Below, piece after piece: positions 51,915 to 60,797 of a stretch of 64,000 nt of DNA. Every line of letters begins with the position of its first letter. Within the stretch, counting starts at the first letter, position 1. The translations under genes and the position numbers were made by a program. The stretch lies in contig JACCEO010000011.1 in NCBI GenBank assembly GCA_013416485.1, forward strand, positions 27,737 through 91,736, in the 5' to 3' direction. Source of the stretch: Alcaligenaceae bacterium (GTDB lineage: Bacteria; Pseudomonadota; Gammaproteobacteria; Burkholderiales; Burkholderiaceae_B). The notes under the pieces are model-generated. The model had not been told where the DNA came from, searched no databases, and saw only the letters and a list, made by a program, of their open reading frames with translations.

Positions 51915-53049
51915 GCATACCGAACACTAAACCCCAGAAGGCACTGCCTATACCAGCCAGCGATACCCCAGAAGCCGTTGCCAGAAAAGTGACTAATGCG
52001 GCTTCGCGTTCTTTTTCTTCGGCCAAGGCAACGGCTAAGCTATTGCCTATGGTGCCTAGCAAGGCCAGCCCTGCAATGGCTGCTACCAGTTCTTTAGGAA
52101 AGGCAGTAAATAAGCCAACTACGGTGGCGCCAAAAATACCGGTAATTAAATAAAAGCCACCGGCCCACACGGATGCCATATAGCGTTGCTTGGGCTCGGG
52201 GTCGGCATCCTTGCTCATGCAGATGGCTGCCGTAATGGCTGCCAAGTTAAATGCATAACCTCCAAAAGGCGCTAGTATCAGCCCTAAAAAACCTGTCCAG
52301 CTAATTAATGGCGAGGCAGGTGTTTGGTAGCCATTAGCGCGCAGTACCGCCAGCCCAGGGACGTTTTGTGATGTCATGGTCACAATGAATAAGGGTAGGC
52401 CCACGCCAATTAATGATGACCAAGAAAAGTCAGGCATCATGAGTACTGGTTTGGCAGGTGTCCAGTCCAGTGCTTCCATATGCAGGGTTCCGTCCATCCC
52501 AGCCCAGAGTATACCCAGCACCAAGGCTAGCGGTACCGCATAACGAGGTAGCCAAATTCGAGCCAACATGAAGGTGATGAACATCAGCAGCACCATGCCC
52601 CATTGCGACTCCATTGCGTTGAATACATCCATGCCAAAACGCACCAAGATACCGGCGAGCATGGCAGCAGCTATGCTGCGTGGCATAAATTGCATAAGGC
52701 GCTGAAACCAGCCGGTAATGCCTGATAGCGTAATTAACAATGAGCAGAAGAGAAAAGCTCCGATGGCTTGGCTCATGCTTAAACCAGACAGGCTGGTGAC
52801 TAATAGGGCTGCACCTGGTGTAGACCAGGCGGTCAGTATGGGTTCTTTATACGCTAGCGATAGGCCTATGCAGCTGATGCCCATGCCTATACCTAAAGCC
52901 CACATCCAGGAGCCTAGCTCAGCGGGTGTAGCACCCGCGGCATGCGCTGCCTGGAAAATAATGGCGACTGAACTGCTGTAGCCGACCAGCACGGCGATAA
53001 AGCCTGCAGAAATATGGGATATTTTTAAGTGGTTTTTTATCGACGACAT
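51874..53049 (-). CDS. benE: BenE-family benzoate/H+ symporter
   Basis: 391 residues with about twelve hydrophobic spans. Family features: SHISAGFIAVLVGYSSSVAII at the N-terminus, WSTPGAALLVTSLSGLSMSQAIGAF, and a central stretch with LPLFIVTMTSQNVPGLAVL. BenE imports benzoate, but members act on other substrates and no aromatic degradation genes are here. Convergent overlap with pxpA is notable. Confidence 0.88.
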   Translation of the reverse strand: MSSIKNHLKISHISAGFIAVLVGYSSSVAIIFQAAHAAGATPAELGSWMWALGIGMGISCIGLSLAYKEPILTAWSTPGAALLVTSLSGLSMSQAIGAFLFCSLLITLSGITGWFQRLMQFMPRSIAAAMLAGILVRFGMDVFNAMESQWGMVLLMFITFMLARIWLPRYAVPLALVLGILWAGMDGTLHMEALDWTPAKPVLMMPDFSWSSLIGVGLPLFIVTMTSQNVPGLAVLRANGYQTPASPLISWTGFLGLILAPFGGYAFNLAAITAAICMSKDADPEPKQRYMASVWAGGFYLITGIFGATVVGLFTAFPKELVAAIAGLALLGTIGNSLAVALAEEKEREAALVTFLATASGVSLAGIGSAFWGLVFGMLIYCLMRTLGART

Positions 53050-53071
53050 GCTGATCCTTGACCAGACAAAA

Positions 53072-53830
53072 TTAACGTACGTTTTCGCTTTCTACCATCA
53101 TGTCCAATACATAGACATAGCGTGAGGCGTCGGCAGGTACATTGCTACGTGTGTAACGTTTGACGCGCAAAACATTACGCACGCCATCTACGTGATCGTA
53201 GCCGGCGATGTCGTCATAGAATAGTTGCCAATCACCTTGGGAAGTTTTTAGCCCGTTACCGTCATAGGTAATGCTACGCACTTGTAAGCATGTTTTGTTG
53301 GGAATCAGAGGATGGTTGCAGGGCATCAGTTGTGGCTGCACTTCCAAAAACTCAGTGACTGCTTGACCATACTGAGCTTCATAAGTCAGCTTGCCAGTTA
53401 AGGTCCAGTCTTGCCCATTAGCGAAATTTAAGGTTAATTGTGGTGTTTGGGTAGTGTCGTTGTTGGAAATATTCCAGGTTTTGACTTGGGCTAGTTGTTG
53501 ACCGAAGTTTTGTTCGTAGGTCATTAGCGCTGGGTTGTCGCACATACGCATAGTGCTCATGCCTTGCTTGATAGTCATTTTTTGACCGTCAAGGCTATAG
53601 GTGGCACCCATGATATTGCATAAACCCTGTATGGATACGAGTTGATTCTGGAAGGTCAGTTGGACGGGGTCACGCGTGGCATCATAATCAGTTGGCATTT
53701 GCCAATGATAATTTGACAGCGTGGATACTGAGTCTTTGGAAGCCTTAGTGGAGTTATCGCCAGGAACGGCGCAGGCCACTAACGCTTGTAGGGAAATGGC
53801 GGTGGTTAACCAAAGTAATGAACGCTTCAT
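53072..53830 (-). CDS. META and DUF4377 domain lipoprotein
   Basis: 252 residues. Lipobox LVAC gives a lipidated Cys at about 20. The N-terminal domain is META/HslJ-like (LSNYHWQMPTDYD, GLCNIMGATYSLDGQKMTI, MRMCDNPALMTYEQNF), and the C-terminal part resembles DUF4377 (LEVQPQLMPCNHP, CLQVRSITYDGNG). Such proteins are envelope stress or heat/novobiocin-related factors of uncertain mechanism. It ends 22 bp upstream of benE on the same strand. Confidence 0.82.
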   Translation of the reverse strand: MKRSLLWLTTAISLQALVACAVPGDNSTKASKDSVSTLSNYHWQMPTDYDATRDPVQLTFQNQLVSIQGLCNIMGATYSLDGQKMTIKQGMSTMRMCDNPALMTYEQNFGQQLAQVKTWNISNNDTTQTPQLTLNFANGQDWTLTGKLTYEAQYGQAVTEFLEVQPQLMPCNHPLIPNKTCLQVRSITYDGNGLKTSQGDWQLFYDDIAGYDHVDGVRNVLRVKRYTRSNVPADASRYVYVLDMMVESENVR

Positions 53831-53906
53831 AAGAGTTTCCGTGTGTATTGAAGGATAACGATAGCATTTGTGCCTACACAGGTCTAAAAATAATCGTCAA
53901 GAAAAG

Positions 53907-54236
53907 TTAGCTTGCTACAGCTTTGGAAAATACCTGTATCACAATAACGCCCAATACAATGAATCCTATGCCAATCAAGGCAGCAGCATCCAGCTTTTGA
54001 CCATAAAACAGCCAGGCAATTACGGATATTAAGACGATGCCTACCCCTGACCAGATGGCATACGCCATCCCTACAGGTATGCTTTTCAGGGTAAGTGACA
54101 GTAAGTAAAAGGCAATGCCATAACCGACTATGGTTATGGTTGATGGTATCCAGCGTGTAAAACCGATAGAGGACTTCATTGCAGTGGTGGCAATGACTTC
54201 AGCAATAATGGCAAAAAAAAGCAATAGCCATTTCAT
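53907..54236 (-). CDS. SMR-family multidrug efflux protein
   Basis: 109 residues, four membrane spans. The essential Glu is at 13 in [15 protein letters not shown], and the family motif [26 protein letters not shown] is present, as is the C-terminal [16 protein letters not shown]. It is an EmrE/QacE-type drug-proton antiporter or guanidinium exporter. A single gene, so a homodimeric transporter is expected. Confidence 0.93.
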   Translation of the reverse strand: MKWLLLFFAIIAEVIATTAMKSSIGFTRWIPSTITIVGYGIAFYLLSLTLKSIPVGMAYAIWSGVGIVLISVIAWLFYGQKLDAAALIGIGFIVLGVIVIQVFSKAVAS

Positions 54237-54289
54237 TGGATGGGTCCTTGTGCAGGTCTATGTGTAGTGCAGTCAAATGGCTGTTTGGC

Positions 54290-54634
54290 CTAGCGTGACA
54301 GGCAGATGATAAAGGGGTCGCCTCGTCCTTTGTTCAGATTACCTTCAATAAATAATCTGTCTTTGATGACGTCATAAATAAAACGCGTACCCGGTATGTG
54401 ACGATAGCCACGATAAAAGGGCTTGAGGATAGTGGGTATATTGATGTCAGGTATACCCGTGCTGGCGTCAAACTCGACGGTTAGCGGTTCTTTATTCAGT
54501 CGCCATTTGTCGCCTGCTTTGGCGGAAACGTTCAGTTTGATTTTCTGAATGCTTTCTTGAGTGACATCCAGGTTGAGTTTACGCATGAACTCGATGACAG
54601 CGATTGCGCCATCTAGCCGATTCTTGGGAGGCAT
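54290..54634 (-). CDS. Hypothetical protein
   Basis: 114 residues, not recognised. There is no signal peptide or membrane span. The N-terminus is helical (LDGAIAVIEFMRKLNLDVTQESIQKIK) and the rest beta-like, with the motif FYRGYRHIPGTRFIYDVIKDR and a C-terminal Gly-Arg-Gly-Asp-Pro. It stands between the SMR gene and a small ORF on the same strand, with codon use similar to its neighbours, so it is probably real. Confidence 0.6.
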   Translation of the reverse strand: MPPKNRLDGAIAVIEFMRKLNLDVTQESIQKIKLNVSAKAGDKWRLNKEPLTVEFDASTGIPDINIPTILKPFYRGYRHIPGTRFIYDVIKDRLFIEGNLNKGRGDPFIICLSR

Positions 54635-54702
54635 CTTTTTAACTCTAGGTGGTCGAAAATAGCCAGTTAGTATAGACGATGGTTGTTAGTGTAGAGGCGG
54701 AA

Positions 54703-54819
54703 TTAACCCTTTACGGCATCAACGTGATTTAGTTGTTCATCTTGTTCGGGGTGGGGGATTTTATCGGGTTGGGGCGAGGGCACATAGGGTTCAGCTGGAG
54801 GTTTGCCGTGGTCTGACAT
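54703..54819 (-). CDS. Small Pro/Glu/Asp-rich protein, 38 residues
   Basis: ATG 54819 has AAGGAG seven bases upstream. The protein begins MSDHGKPPAEPYVPSPQP and ends HVDAVKG; it is polar, with seven prolines, and has no hydrophobic segment. It resembles nothing I recognise. It is placed between two same-strand genes. The strong ribosome site supports expression; its short length keeps confidence low. Confidence 0.5.
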   Translation of the reverse strand: MSDHGKPPAEPYVPSPQPDKIPHPEQDEQLNHVDAVKG

Positions 54820-54905
54820 CAGAAACTCCTTAGAGTGCTTACAGGCGCCGTTTTCTGGATGATTCAAGTAAGCGACGTCTGTAAGTGTACTTGGATGTAG
54901 GGTGT

Positions 54906-55562
54906 TTAGGCCTTAAGAGCTGCTTGTAGATAGGGGTCAACGTCAGATTGACGCAGTAGCCACGCTTTGTAATCGGCGGGTACGTCGGCAATTAGCATAC
55001 CTTTGTGCTTGCCAAATGTCATGACTTTTGGGATGCGTGCTTGCTCTGATAATTGCCATAGGGCTTCCCAATCCGCTATTGGACCAGATAGACTAATTAA
55101 GTGTGCCAATAGTGATCGGCAGTTTTGTACATCGGCCAATGCAGAGTGCGCGGCTTTCAATAGGTTTCTGGCGTTAGGTCGATCAATTAGATATAGCATG
55201 GCCGATTGGCTATGGCTGTCGGCATCGGGAAATAAACGGCGGCTTAACGCCAGTGTACAAATACGTTTAACGTTGGGCTGACCGGCTACTTTCCAATCAT
55301 AATCAACATTGTGACCAATAATATAATCCACATTGGCAGGTAGCTTGAATTCAGTGTGTGACGGGCAGTCAATCAATTCCTCGTCATAAATATGATGGAC
55401 GGCCAAGGCACCTAAAGTAATGCGCTCGCTAGGGCGGTAGCGTTGCTCGAATTGTTCAGTGACGTTTAGCGTCATGGGTGAGTCCAACCGTAGCCATGCC
55501 GCTTCAATAATTTGCGGCTCATTGGTACCGGTGGTTTCGGTATCGAAAATAATAGCGGTCAT
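54906..55562 (-). CDS. DEDD-family 3'-5' exonuclease with C-terminal DUF3820-like tail
   Basis: 218 residues. Exo I motif is IIFDTETTGT, a second Asp lies in HNVDYDWKVA, and Exo III HSALADVQNCRSLL carries the DEDDh His and Asp. It resembles ExoX/DnaQ-type exonucleases. The last 40 residues (MTFGKHKGMLIADVPADYKAW) match the short DUF3820 motif often attached to these enzymes. Probably DNA repair or RNA trimming. Confidence 0.88.
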   Translation of the reverse strand: MTAIIFDTETTGTNEPQIIEAAWLRLDSPMTLNVTEQFEQRYRPSERITLGALAVHHIYDEELIDCPSHTEFKLPANVDYIIGHNVDYDWKVAGQPNVKRICTLALSRRLFPDADSHSQSAMLYLIDRPNARNLLKAAHSALADVQNCRSLLAHLISLSGPIADWEALWQLSEQARIPKVMTFGKHKGMLIADVPADYKAWLLRQSDVDPYLQAALKA

Positions 55563-55731
55563 AAAGTTCTCGTGTTTGTGGTTGCTATATGGGCATTATC
55601 CACATCGTGTTGATACACATAGCAATACGACTTAGTACTTAAAGGATTAAGCCGTGCTACGATTTAACGCATTTTCCTAGTAGCCATCTAATGCCTGATG
55701 CCATTGTCGTGCAAAGGCGAGACCATAACCC

Positions 55732-56493
55732 ATGTTTCTTATCTTTCCAGATACTGTTTCTATTGCTGATTATGTCAGTGACACGCTAATCAATAGAATC
55801 AAAAATAAGCCCCAGATTGTTTTGGGCGTGGCAACTGGCGGCACTATGGAGCCCATTTATGCTCGTTTTGTAGAGCAGGTCCGCCAGCAGCAGTTGGATG
55901 TATCCCAGTTGACGTCCTTTAATCTGGATGAGTATGTGGGGTTAAGCGCTGATCATCCCAAAAGTTATGCTGCCTATATGCGCCAGCATTTGTTTGATCC
56001 TTTGGGGTTCGATGGCTCCAGGAATTATTTGCCTGACGGGTTAGCGCAACGCTTAGACGAACATTGTCTGGAATATTCTGCCAAGATGCAACAGCATGGC
56101 GGTATAGAGTTTCAATTGTTAGGTGTTGGGGGGAACGGTCATATAGGCTTTAACGAACCTGGTACGCCCTTTGACAGCCGTTGCCATGTGGTGCAGCTGT
56201 CTGAACAAACTCGTATAGACAATAGCCGGTTTTTTGCAGAGAACGCCATTGTCCCAGCGTCTGCCATTACTATGGGTATGCAGGACATCATGGATGCCCA
56301 GGAGATTCTGTTGGTCGCTACTGGTCAAAGCAAAGCAGCCATAGTGGCTGAGTATGTTAAGAACGACATCACGGCAGATATCCCATTTACTGTTTTGAAA
56401 CGGCACCCTAAGGCAAAAATTGTGCTGGATCAGGCAGCCGCCAGTCTATTACCCGAAGATCTACGTCAGCGTTACCAGGCAATAAATAGTTAA
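55732..56493 (+). CDS. nagB: Glucosamine-6-phosphate deaminase
   Basis: 253 residues. Motifs: FNLDEYVGLSADHPKSY and GVGGNGHIGFNEPG with the catalytic Asp/Glu/His region, and LLVATGQSKA. It converts glucosamine-6-phosphate to fructose-6-phosphate and ammonia. No nagA or nag transporter is adjacent. The 200 bp after it hold no gene I can support. Confidence 0.93.
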   Translation: MFLIFPDTVSIADYVSDTLINRIKNKPQIVLGVATGGTMEPIYARFVEQVRQQQLDVSQLTSFNLDEYVGLSADHPKSYAAYMRQHLFDPLGFDGSRNYLPDGLAQRLDEHCLEYSAKMQQHGGIEFQLLGVGGNGHIGFNEPGTPFDSRCHVVQLSEQTRIDNSRFFAENAIVPASAITMGMQDIMDAQEILLVATGQSKAAIVAEYVKNDITADIPFTVLKRHPKAKIVLDQAAASLLPEDLRQRYQAINS

Positions 56494-56698
56494 TTCTTGC
56501 TATAGGCTGTCTTGTTCGTTGGCTGAATGACGACACCTTTGTAAGTAAAAAGTACCTAGGCAAGGGCTTTGTTTCAGTTGATTGCCAAAGCACGGTTTCA
56601 TTGTTGTGCCTGACAGCATCGGTAGATACACTCATTTCAACCTAATTGCGTTGGTTCGCGTATGCCACAACGACGCGTAAGATTTACAGGAGTTGAAT

Positions 56699-57052
56699 AT
56701 GAAGTTAATGACCCGAATTGCACACTTGGCCATTGCCGGGGTTATGGCGATGGGGCTGGCCTCTACTGCTATGGCTTCCGATAAAACCACCAATACCTTA
56801 TTGGGTGCTGGCTTGGGGGCCGCTGCTGGCGCTTTGCTATCAGAGGGTGATCCATTGCTTACCCTAGGTGGTGCCGCTGCTGGCGGCGTGTTGGGAAATG
56901 TGCTAACCGAGGACCACAGGTATAGCAAGCGCCACTGGCGTGGTGATGACCGTAGATCGTACCGTGGAGGTCACAATAATTACCGCCGTGCCAGCTATCA
57001 TCGTGGCAAGGGTAAGCATGGCCACTACAAAAAGCGCCATCGTCATCACTGA
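56699..57052 (+). CDS. Secreted glycine-zipper protein with basic His/Arg-rich tail
   Basis: 117 residues from ATG 56699 (AGGAG six bases upstream; a TTG at 56693 is the alternative). Signal peptide is cleaved after AMA (STAMA|SDKTT). A glycine zipper follows (LLGAGLGAAAGALLSEG, LGGAAAGGVLGNVL), then a basic tail with many His, Arg, Tyr and Lys residues ending KKRHRHH. Glycine-zipper proteins associate with the outer membrane; the His-rich end could bind metal. A strong terminator follows. Confidence 0.75.
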   Translation: MKLMTRIAHLAIAGVMAMGLASTAMASDKTTNTLLGAGLGAAAGALLSEGDPLLTLGGAAAGGVLGNVLTEDHRYSKRHWRGDDRRSYRGGHNNYRRASYHRGKGKHGHYKKRHRHH

Positions 57053-57075
57053 TACGGATAAATTTACGTTGTACT

Positions 57076-57102
57076 ATAGCCGCCTTACGCGGCTATTTTT
57101 TT
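57076..57102 (+). terminator. Intrinsic terminator after the glycine-zipper gene
   Basis: Perfect 8-bp stem ATAGCCGC/GCGGCTAT with a 5-base loop followed by six T. Confidence 0.92.
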
Positions 57103-57157
57103 GGTATACACCGAAAGTCTATGGCTAGCTTATATTGCTGAAGACGGGAGTATTACC

Positions 57158-58567
57158 ATGTGGCTAATTGTCCATTTCTTAATCATCATGGCCTTGTCGG
57201 TTCGTGTTCTTCTTCGGCCACGGCGTGACCCTGCGTCGCGTGTCGCATGGATACTATTCATAATGGCACTGCCCTATGTGGGTGCATTGGTGTATCTGAT
57301 GCTAGGCGAAGTCAGGCCAGCTAGGGTAGCAACCCCGATAAAGCAGATCGAATCTACGCAACGCTTGTCTTTAGATTCGCTCAGGGAGAAGCTCGGTATT
57401 TCAGAGCACGCTTTACCTGGGTTTGCAATCGGTGAGTCCATTAGTGGCTATTCCCCTGTTGGTGGGAACACGGGATACTTACTTGATGATTCGAATGCGA
57501 CAATTAACGCCATCGCTGCTGATATTGATGCGGCAACCGATCATGTGCATCTTCTTTTTTATATCTGGCTGCCCGATAACAATGGTTGTAAGGTGGTTGC
57601 GGCAATGGTGCGTGCGGCACAACGCGGGGTGTCGTGTCGTGTAATTGTTGACGACTTAGGTTCGCGTAGTTTTATTCGTAGTGAACATTGGTCTGCAATG
57701 GAGCAGGCTGGCGTGCAGCTGGCTCGTGCGCAGCCAATTGGGCGTGTCATGATCCGTATTCTAAAGGGACGTGTCGATGTCCGTAATCATAGAAAAATTA
57801 TCGTGATCGATAATAAGATTACGTATTGCGGAAGCCAAAACTGTGCTGACCCCGAATTTGCTGTCAAAGCAAAATACGCACCGTGGGTGGATGCAGTTAT
57901 ACGTTTTCAGGGACCAGTGGTTAGGCAGAATCAACAGCTATTTCTTGCCGATTGGCTGGCGTGTACCCATGAGGATAAGCGCGAACTGGCATACCAGCCC
58001 ATGTCGCCCGTGGCTGAAGGCTTTGTGGCTCAGGTAATAGGTACTGGACCACAGAATCATTATTCTGCAACCCCCGAACTTTTTTCGACATTAATGTTTA
58101 GCGCTAGGCGGGAGCTGATCATAACGACGCCTTATTATGTTCCGGATGACGCCATGCAGGCCGCACTTTGTACTAGTGCGAGGCGTGGCATTGCAACCAC
58201 CATCGTCCTTCCTGCTAGAAATGATAGTTGGTTTGTGGGTGCCGCAAGTCGCAGCTATTATTCGGAATTACTGGAGGCAGGCGTTACGATTTACGAATAT
58301 GTAGGTGGCTTGCTGCATGCTAAGACCCTGACGGTTGACGGCCAGACGACGTTAATTGGTTCAGCCAATATGGATAGACGTAGTTTTGACTTGAATTTTG
58401 AAAATAATATTTTATTTCATGACGTCCAATTGACGGGCGATGTTCGGCACAGACAGCTACGTTATATCGCACAATCTAAGCCAGTGACCCAGGCGGAAGT
58501 TGCGGCCTGGGGGGTGCGATATAAATTACGTAATAACGTCATGGCCATACTAGGCCCTGTCCTATAA
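57158..58567 (+). CDS. cls: Cardiolipin synthase
   Basis: 469 residues from ATG 57158 (GGGAG upstream). Two membrane spans at the N-terminus (MWLIVHFLIIMALSVRVLL and VAWILFIMALPYVGALVYLML) precede two phospholipase D domains. HKD motifs are HRKIIVID (His211) and HAKTLTVD (His387). It joins two phosphatidylglycerol molecules into cardiolipin in the inner membrane. An in-frame start at 57101 overlaps the terminator and is unlikely. Confidence 0.93.
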   Translation: MWLIVHFLIIMALSVRVLLRPRRDPASRVAWILFIMALPYVGALVYLMLGEVRPARVATPIKQIESTQRLSLDSLREKLGISEHALPGFAIGESISGYSPVGGNTGYLLDDSNATINAIAADIDAATDHVHLLFYIWLPDNNGCKVVAAMVRAAQRGVSCRVIVDDLGSRSFIRSEHWSAMEQAGVQLARAQPIGRVMIRILKGRVDVRNHRKIIVIDNKITYCGSQNCADPEFAVKAKYAPWVDAVIRFQGPVVRQNQQLFLADWLACTHEDKRELAYQPMSPVAEGFVAQVIGTGPQNHYSATPELFSTLMFSARRELIITTPYYVPDDAMQAALCTSARRGIATTIVLPARNDSWFVGAASRSYYSELLEAGVTIYEYVGGLLHAKTLTVDGQTTLIGSANMDRRSFDLNFENNILFHDVQLTGDVRHRQLRYIAQSKPVTQAEVAAWGVRYKLRNNVMAILGPVL

Positions 58568-58675
58568 GTTCGTAATCGCATGTTTTCCGTTTTAAGTAAG
58601 AGGCAACTATGCGTTGGGCAGTCGTGAATCTGAGGTTGGCCAAGTTATCGCCCTGGACGTGTGCATGATTAGCAC

Positions 58676-58914
58676 TCACAAGATCCAATAAACAAACACC
58701 GGCTTTCGCCTATCTTGTTCCAGGCTTATAGATATGCTGGCTAAACCCCTAGCCATAGCGGCAAGCAATACTGTGGTGCTGTCAGTTGTTCTATCAAGCT
58801 GAACAACGATGTTGCCTGAGTATTGTTGATCGCCTCGGAAATGGCTGGTACGAATAAATATAAGCAGGGCAGATGTGTGTAAGCCTGCTTGCCGTAGCTT
58901 CTCGCCGGCACGGG
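58676..58914 (-). pseudogene. umuC: umuC remnant (C-terminal fragment of Y-family polymerase)
   Basis: Downstream of the umuD remnant, in the same frame, the sequence RAGEKLRQAGLHTSALLIFI and RTSHFRGDQQYS matches the C-terminal little-finger region of UmuC. It then loses frame: in the next frame YKPG, an in-frame TAG, and AKAGVCLLDL follow, which is the UmuC C-terminal ending. All catalytic polymerase motifs are gone, so a deletion fused the umuD end to the last fifth of umuC. Non-functional. Confidence 0.78.
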
Positions 58915-59124
58915 TGACAATTACGCGATCGCCATCGTTAATGCTTACGCCCGACATGGACTCACCGCGCACGCTCATGTGATAGGTGGCGTCGGGTTAA
59001 TGAATGAGTCTGTTGTTCAGATTAATCTGTTGCTGCGTGTGGCTCTTGGCAGGGCTGGGGAACCCGCATTGCGTTGTGGTCTCTACCGTCCAGCAGGGGG
59101 CAAAATAACAGAGGGATTTTTCAT
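58915..59124 (-). pseudogene. umuD: umuD remnant (LexA-like S24 peptidase)
   Basis: ATG 59124 opens MKNPSVILPPAGR and meets TAG; shifting frame gives TTTQCGFPSPAKSHTQQQIN and LNNRLIH, which match the UmuD cleavage region (Cys-Gly bond) and following segment. A TAA (58997-58999) then interrupts, and the same frame continues PDATYHMSVRGESMSGVSIN and DGDRVIV, including the Ser active site GESM. So there is one frameshift, one stop codon and a 3' deletion. A LexA box directly upstream shows it was an SOS gene. Confidence 0.8.
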
Positions 59125-59132
59125 GACAATCA

Positions 59133-59150
59133 ACTGTGTTTAAAAACAGT
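59133..59150 (-). promoter_or_regulatory. LexA (SOS) box upstream of the umuD remnant
   Basis: CTG-N10-CAG with an AT-rich centre, read on the plus strand as ACTGTGTTTAAAAACAGT. It lies nine bases upstream of the umuD start, exactly where an SOS operator is expected. It appears intact although the genes it served have decayed. Confidence 0.75.
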
Positions 59151-59189
59151 CTTTTAGGATAAAATAGATTTGTAAGCGTGACATGGTGT

Positions 59190-59927
59190 TTAGAAGAATA
59201 AGGTATAGCTGAACCAGAAACCGGTAAGCAGCAGGAATACAGATAGGGCGGAACGCAGAAGGTCGACTGGTATTTTTCGTGCGGCTTGTTGGCCAACTAG
59301 GGATGCAAGCAGCAGCACTACGCCCAAAGTGGTAACCAGCGTCCAATCTACGCTGCTAGCTAACGTGTGGGTGACTAGTGCTGCCAAAGCAATAGGCAAT
59401 TGCACTGCCTGGCCTATAACAATTGCCATGCGCAGTGGCTGATGAATAAGCATCAACAACGGAATTAACAACACCGGCCCTCCTGTACCGGTTAGCGCAG
59501 AGCCAACACCAACAAGCACACCTATACTAACAAGATGTGTTTTAGGAACAGGTTTTGAAGCAGGGTTTACCGTGGCGTTTTTTTTAGCAAGAAGTCCGCG
59601 TAAGCCAGCAACGAATAGTGTGGCTGTGATCAGTACGAATATGATGCGAGTATCAAAACGGTGCACCAATGCAGCACCAAGTGCGGCACCAGGAACTGCC
59701 CCTAGTGCAACGGCTAAAGCCCCTTGCAGGTGGCTGCGCTCGTATCTTAGAAACCATAGGGCTGCGGCGCCAGGAAAACCAAAGGCCAATGAAGACGCGG
59801 CAATGGCCTTTGGTGCTGAAATATCGCTCAAGCTGATTAGGGCGGGCACGACAAGTACGCCACCTATGCCTGTTGCACCAATTAGCATCCCAGCAAGGAT
59901 TACGGCCGCCAAGCTGGCAACGGTCAT
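59190..59927 (-). CDS. TauE/SafE-family sulfite/anion exporter
   Basis: 245 residues with about seven hydrophobic spans. Typical repeats: AAVILAGMLIGATGIGGVLVVPALI and SIGVLVGVGSALTGTGGPVLLIPLL, the Gly-rich signature of the family. It probably exports sulfite, sulfonates or similar anions; the substrate cannot be read. It overlaps the upstream ankyrin gene by four bases (ATGA), so the two are cotranscribed. Confidence 0.88.
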   Translation of the reverse strand: MTVASLAAVILAGMLIGATGIGGVLVVPALISLSDISAPKAIAASSLAFGFPGAAALWFLRYERSHLQGALAVALGAVPGAALGAALVHRFDTRIIFVLITATLFVAGLRGLLAKKNATVNPASKPVPKTHLVSIGVLVGVGSALTGTGGPVLLIPLLMLIHQPLRMAIVIGQAVQLPIALAALVTHTLASSVDWTLVTTLGVVLLLASLVGQQAARKIPVDLLRSALSVFLLLTGFWFSYTLFF

Positions 59928-60631
59928 AAACCTACCTGGATTTTTGGGGGAGTTGGTGTCGTTTGGTGCGCGTTTGCGGCAAGTAGTGCTTGCTCGATTT
60001 TTTGATAACCACGATCCCGCGCATGCTGTAATGGGGTCACACCATCACGATCTGGCAAGTTAGGGTTTGCTCCGGCATCAAGCAAAATACTCACAATTTG
60101 TTGATGGGCTTCGCCACCATTGCCCAGAATAATGGCTTCAAGCAGCGCTGTCCAACCTAGGTTGTTGACATGGTCAACGGCAACGCCGGCCTTGATAAGG
60201 GCTAAGACGGTCTGGACATGTCCGCGCTCAGCTGCGGGAATTAGGGCTGTTCCGCCGTATCGGTTTGTGCTGTTCAGATCTGCGCCATGTGTCAGAGTCA
60301 TTTTTAAGATATCCAGATGGCCTCTGGCCCCTGAATAGAGATAGGCACTATCGTTAATATTGTCTTTGGCGTTTACATTGGCACCGGCTTCAATTAGTGT
60401 TCTGGCGGCGTTTACTGCGTTAGCTCTGGTGGCAACCAGCAAAGCGGTTGATCCTGATTTGTCACGTGTTTCTATATTGTTGCCGCTTAAGAGTAACTGC
60501 TTTACTTCATTGATGCTGTCACGTTGGGCTGCATCATGTAGGGGATATGGTGGTGTGGTTTCTGTTGGGAAAGCGTAGGGGGACATTAGCGTCAACAATA
60601 TGCTTGTAGTTGCGATTAGCGGTTTAATCAT
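59924..60631 (-). CDS. Secreted ankyrin-repeat protein
   Basis: 235 residues from ATG 60631 (AGGA upstream), with signal peptide IATTSILLTLMSPYAF followed by about five ankyrin repeats (YPLHDAAQRDSINEVKQLLL, STALLVATRANAVNAARTLI, YGGTALIPAAERGHVQTVLA, GWTALLEAIILGNG, GVTPLQHARDRGYQKIEQAL). Periplasmic ankyrin proteins often protect or partner envelope enzymes. Coupled to the TauE/SafE permease, so the two may act together; that is inference. Confidence 0.87.
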   Translation of the reverse strand: MIKPLIATTSILLTLMSPYAFPTETTPPYPLHDAAQRDSINEVKQLLLSGNNIETRDKSGSTALLVATRANAVNAARTLIEAGANVNAKDNINDSAYLYSGARGHLDILKMTLTHGADLNSTNRYGGTALIPAAERGHVQTVLALIKAGVAVDHVNNLGWTALLEAIILGNGGEAHQQIVSILLDAGANPNLPDRDGVTPLQHARDRGYQKIEQALLAANAHQTTPTPPKIQVGL

Positions 60632-60797
60632 ACGGGTTCCTAATTTTCCTAAGTTTTTATTACGATGATAAAGGAATCGTATTAGTTGAAGCATTTTCTT
60701 GCAGAAAAAATGTGCCTTACCCTAACGACAGGATTATGCTTTTAAACAGAGCTATAGCAGATTCGCTGTAGCCCTTTATTGACCAATGGAGGTCAAC

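Noticed and set aside
56408..56635. 75-codon minus-strand frame after nagB
   Set aside because: Overlaps the nagB end, no good start and no recognisable features.
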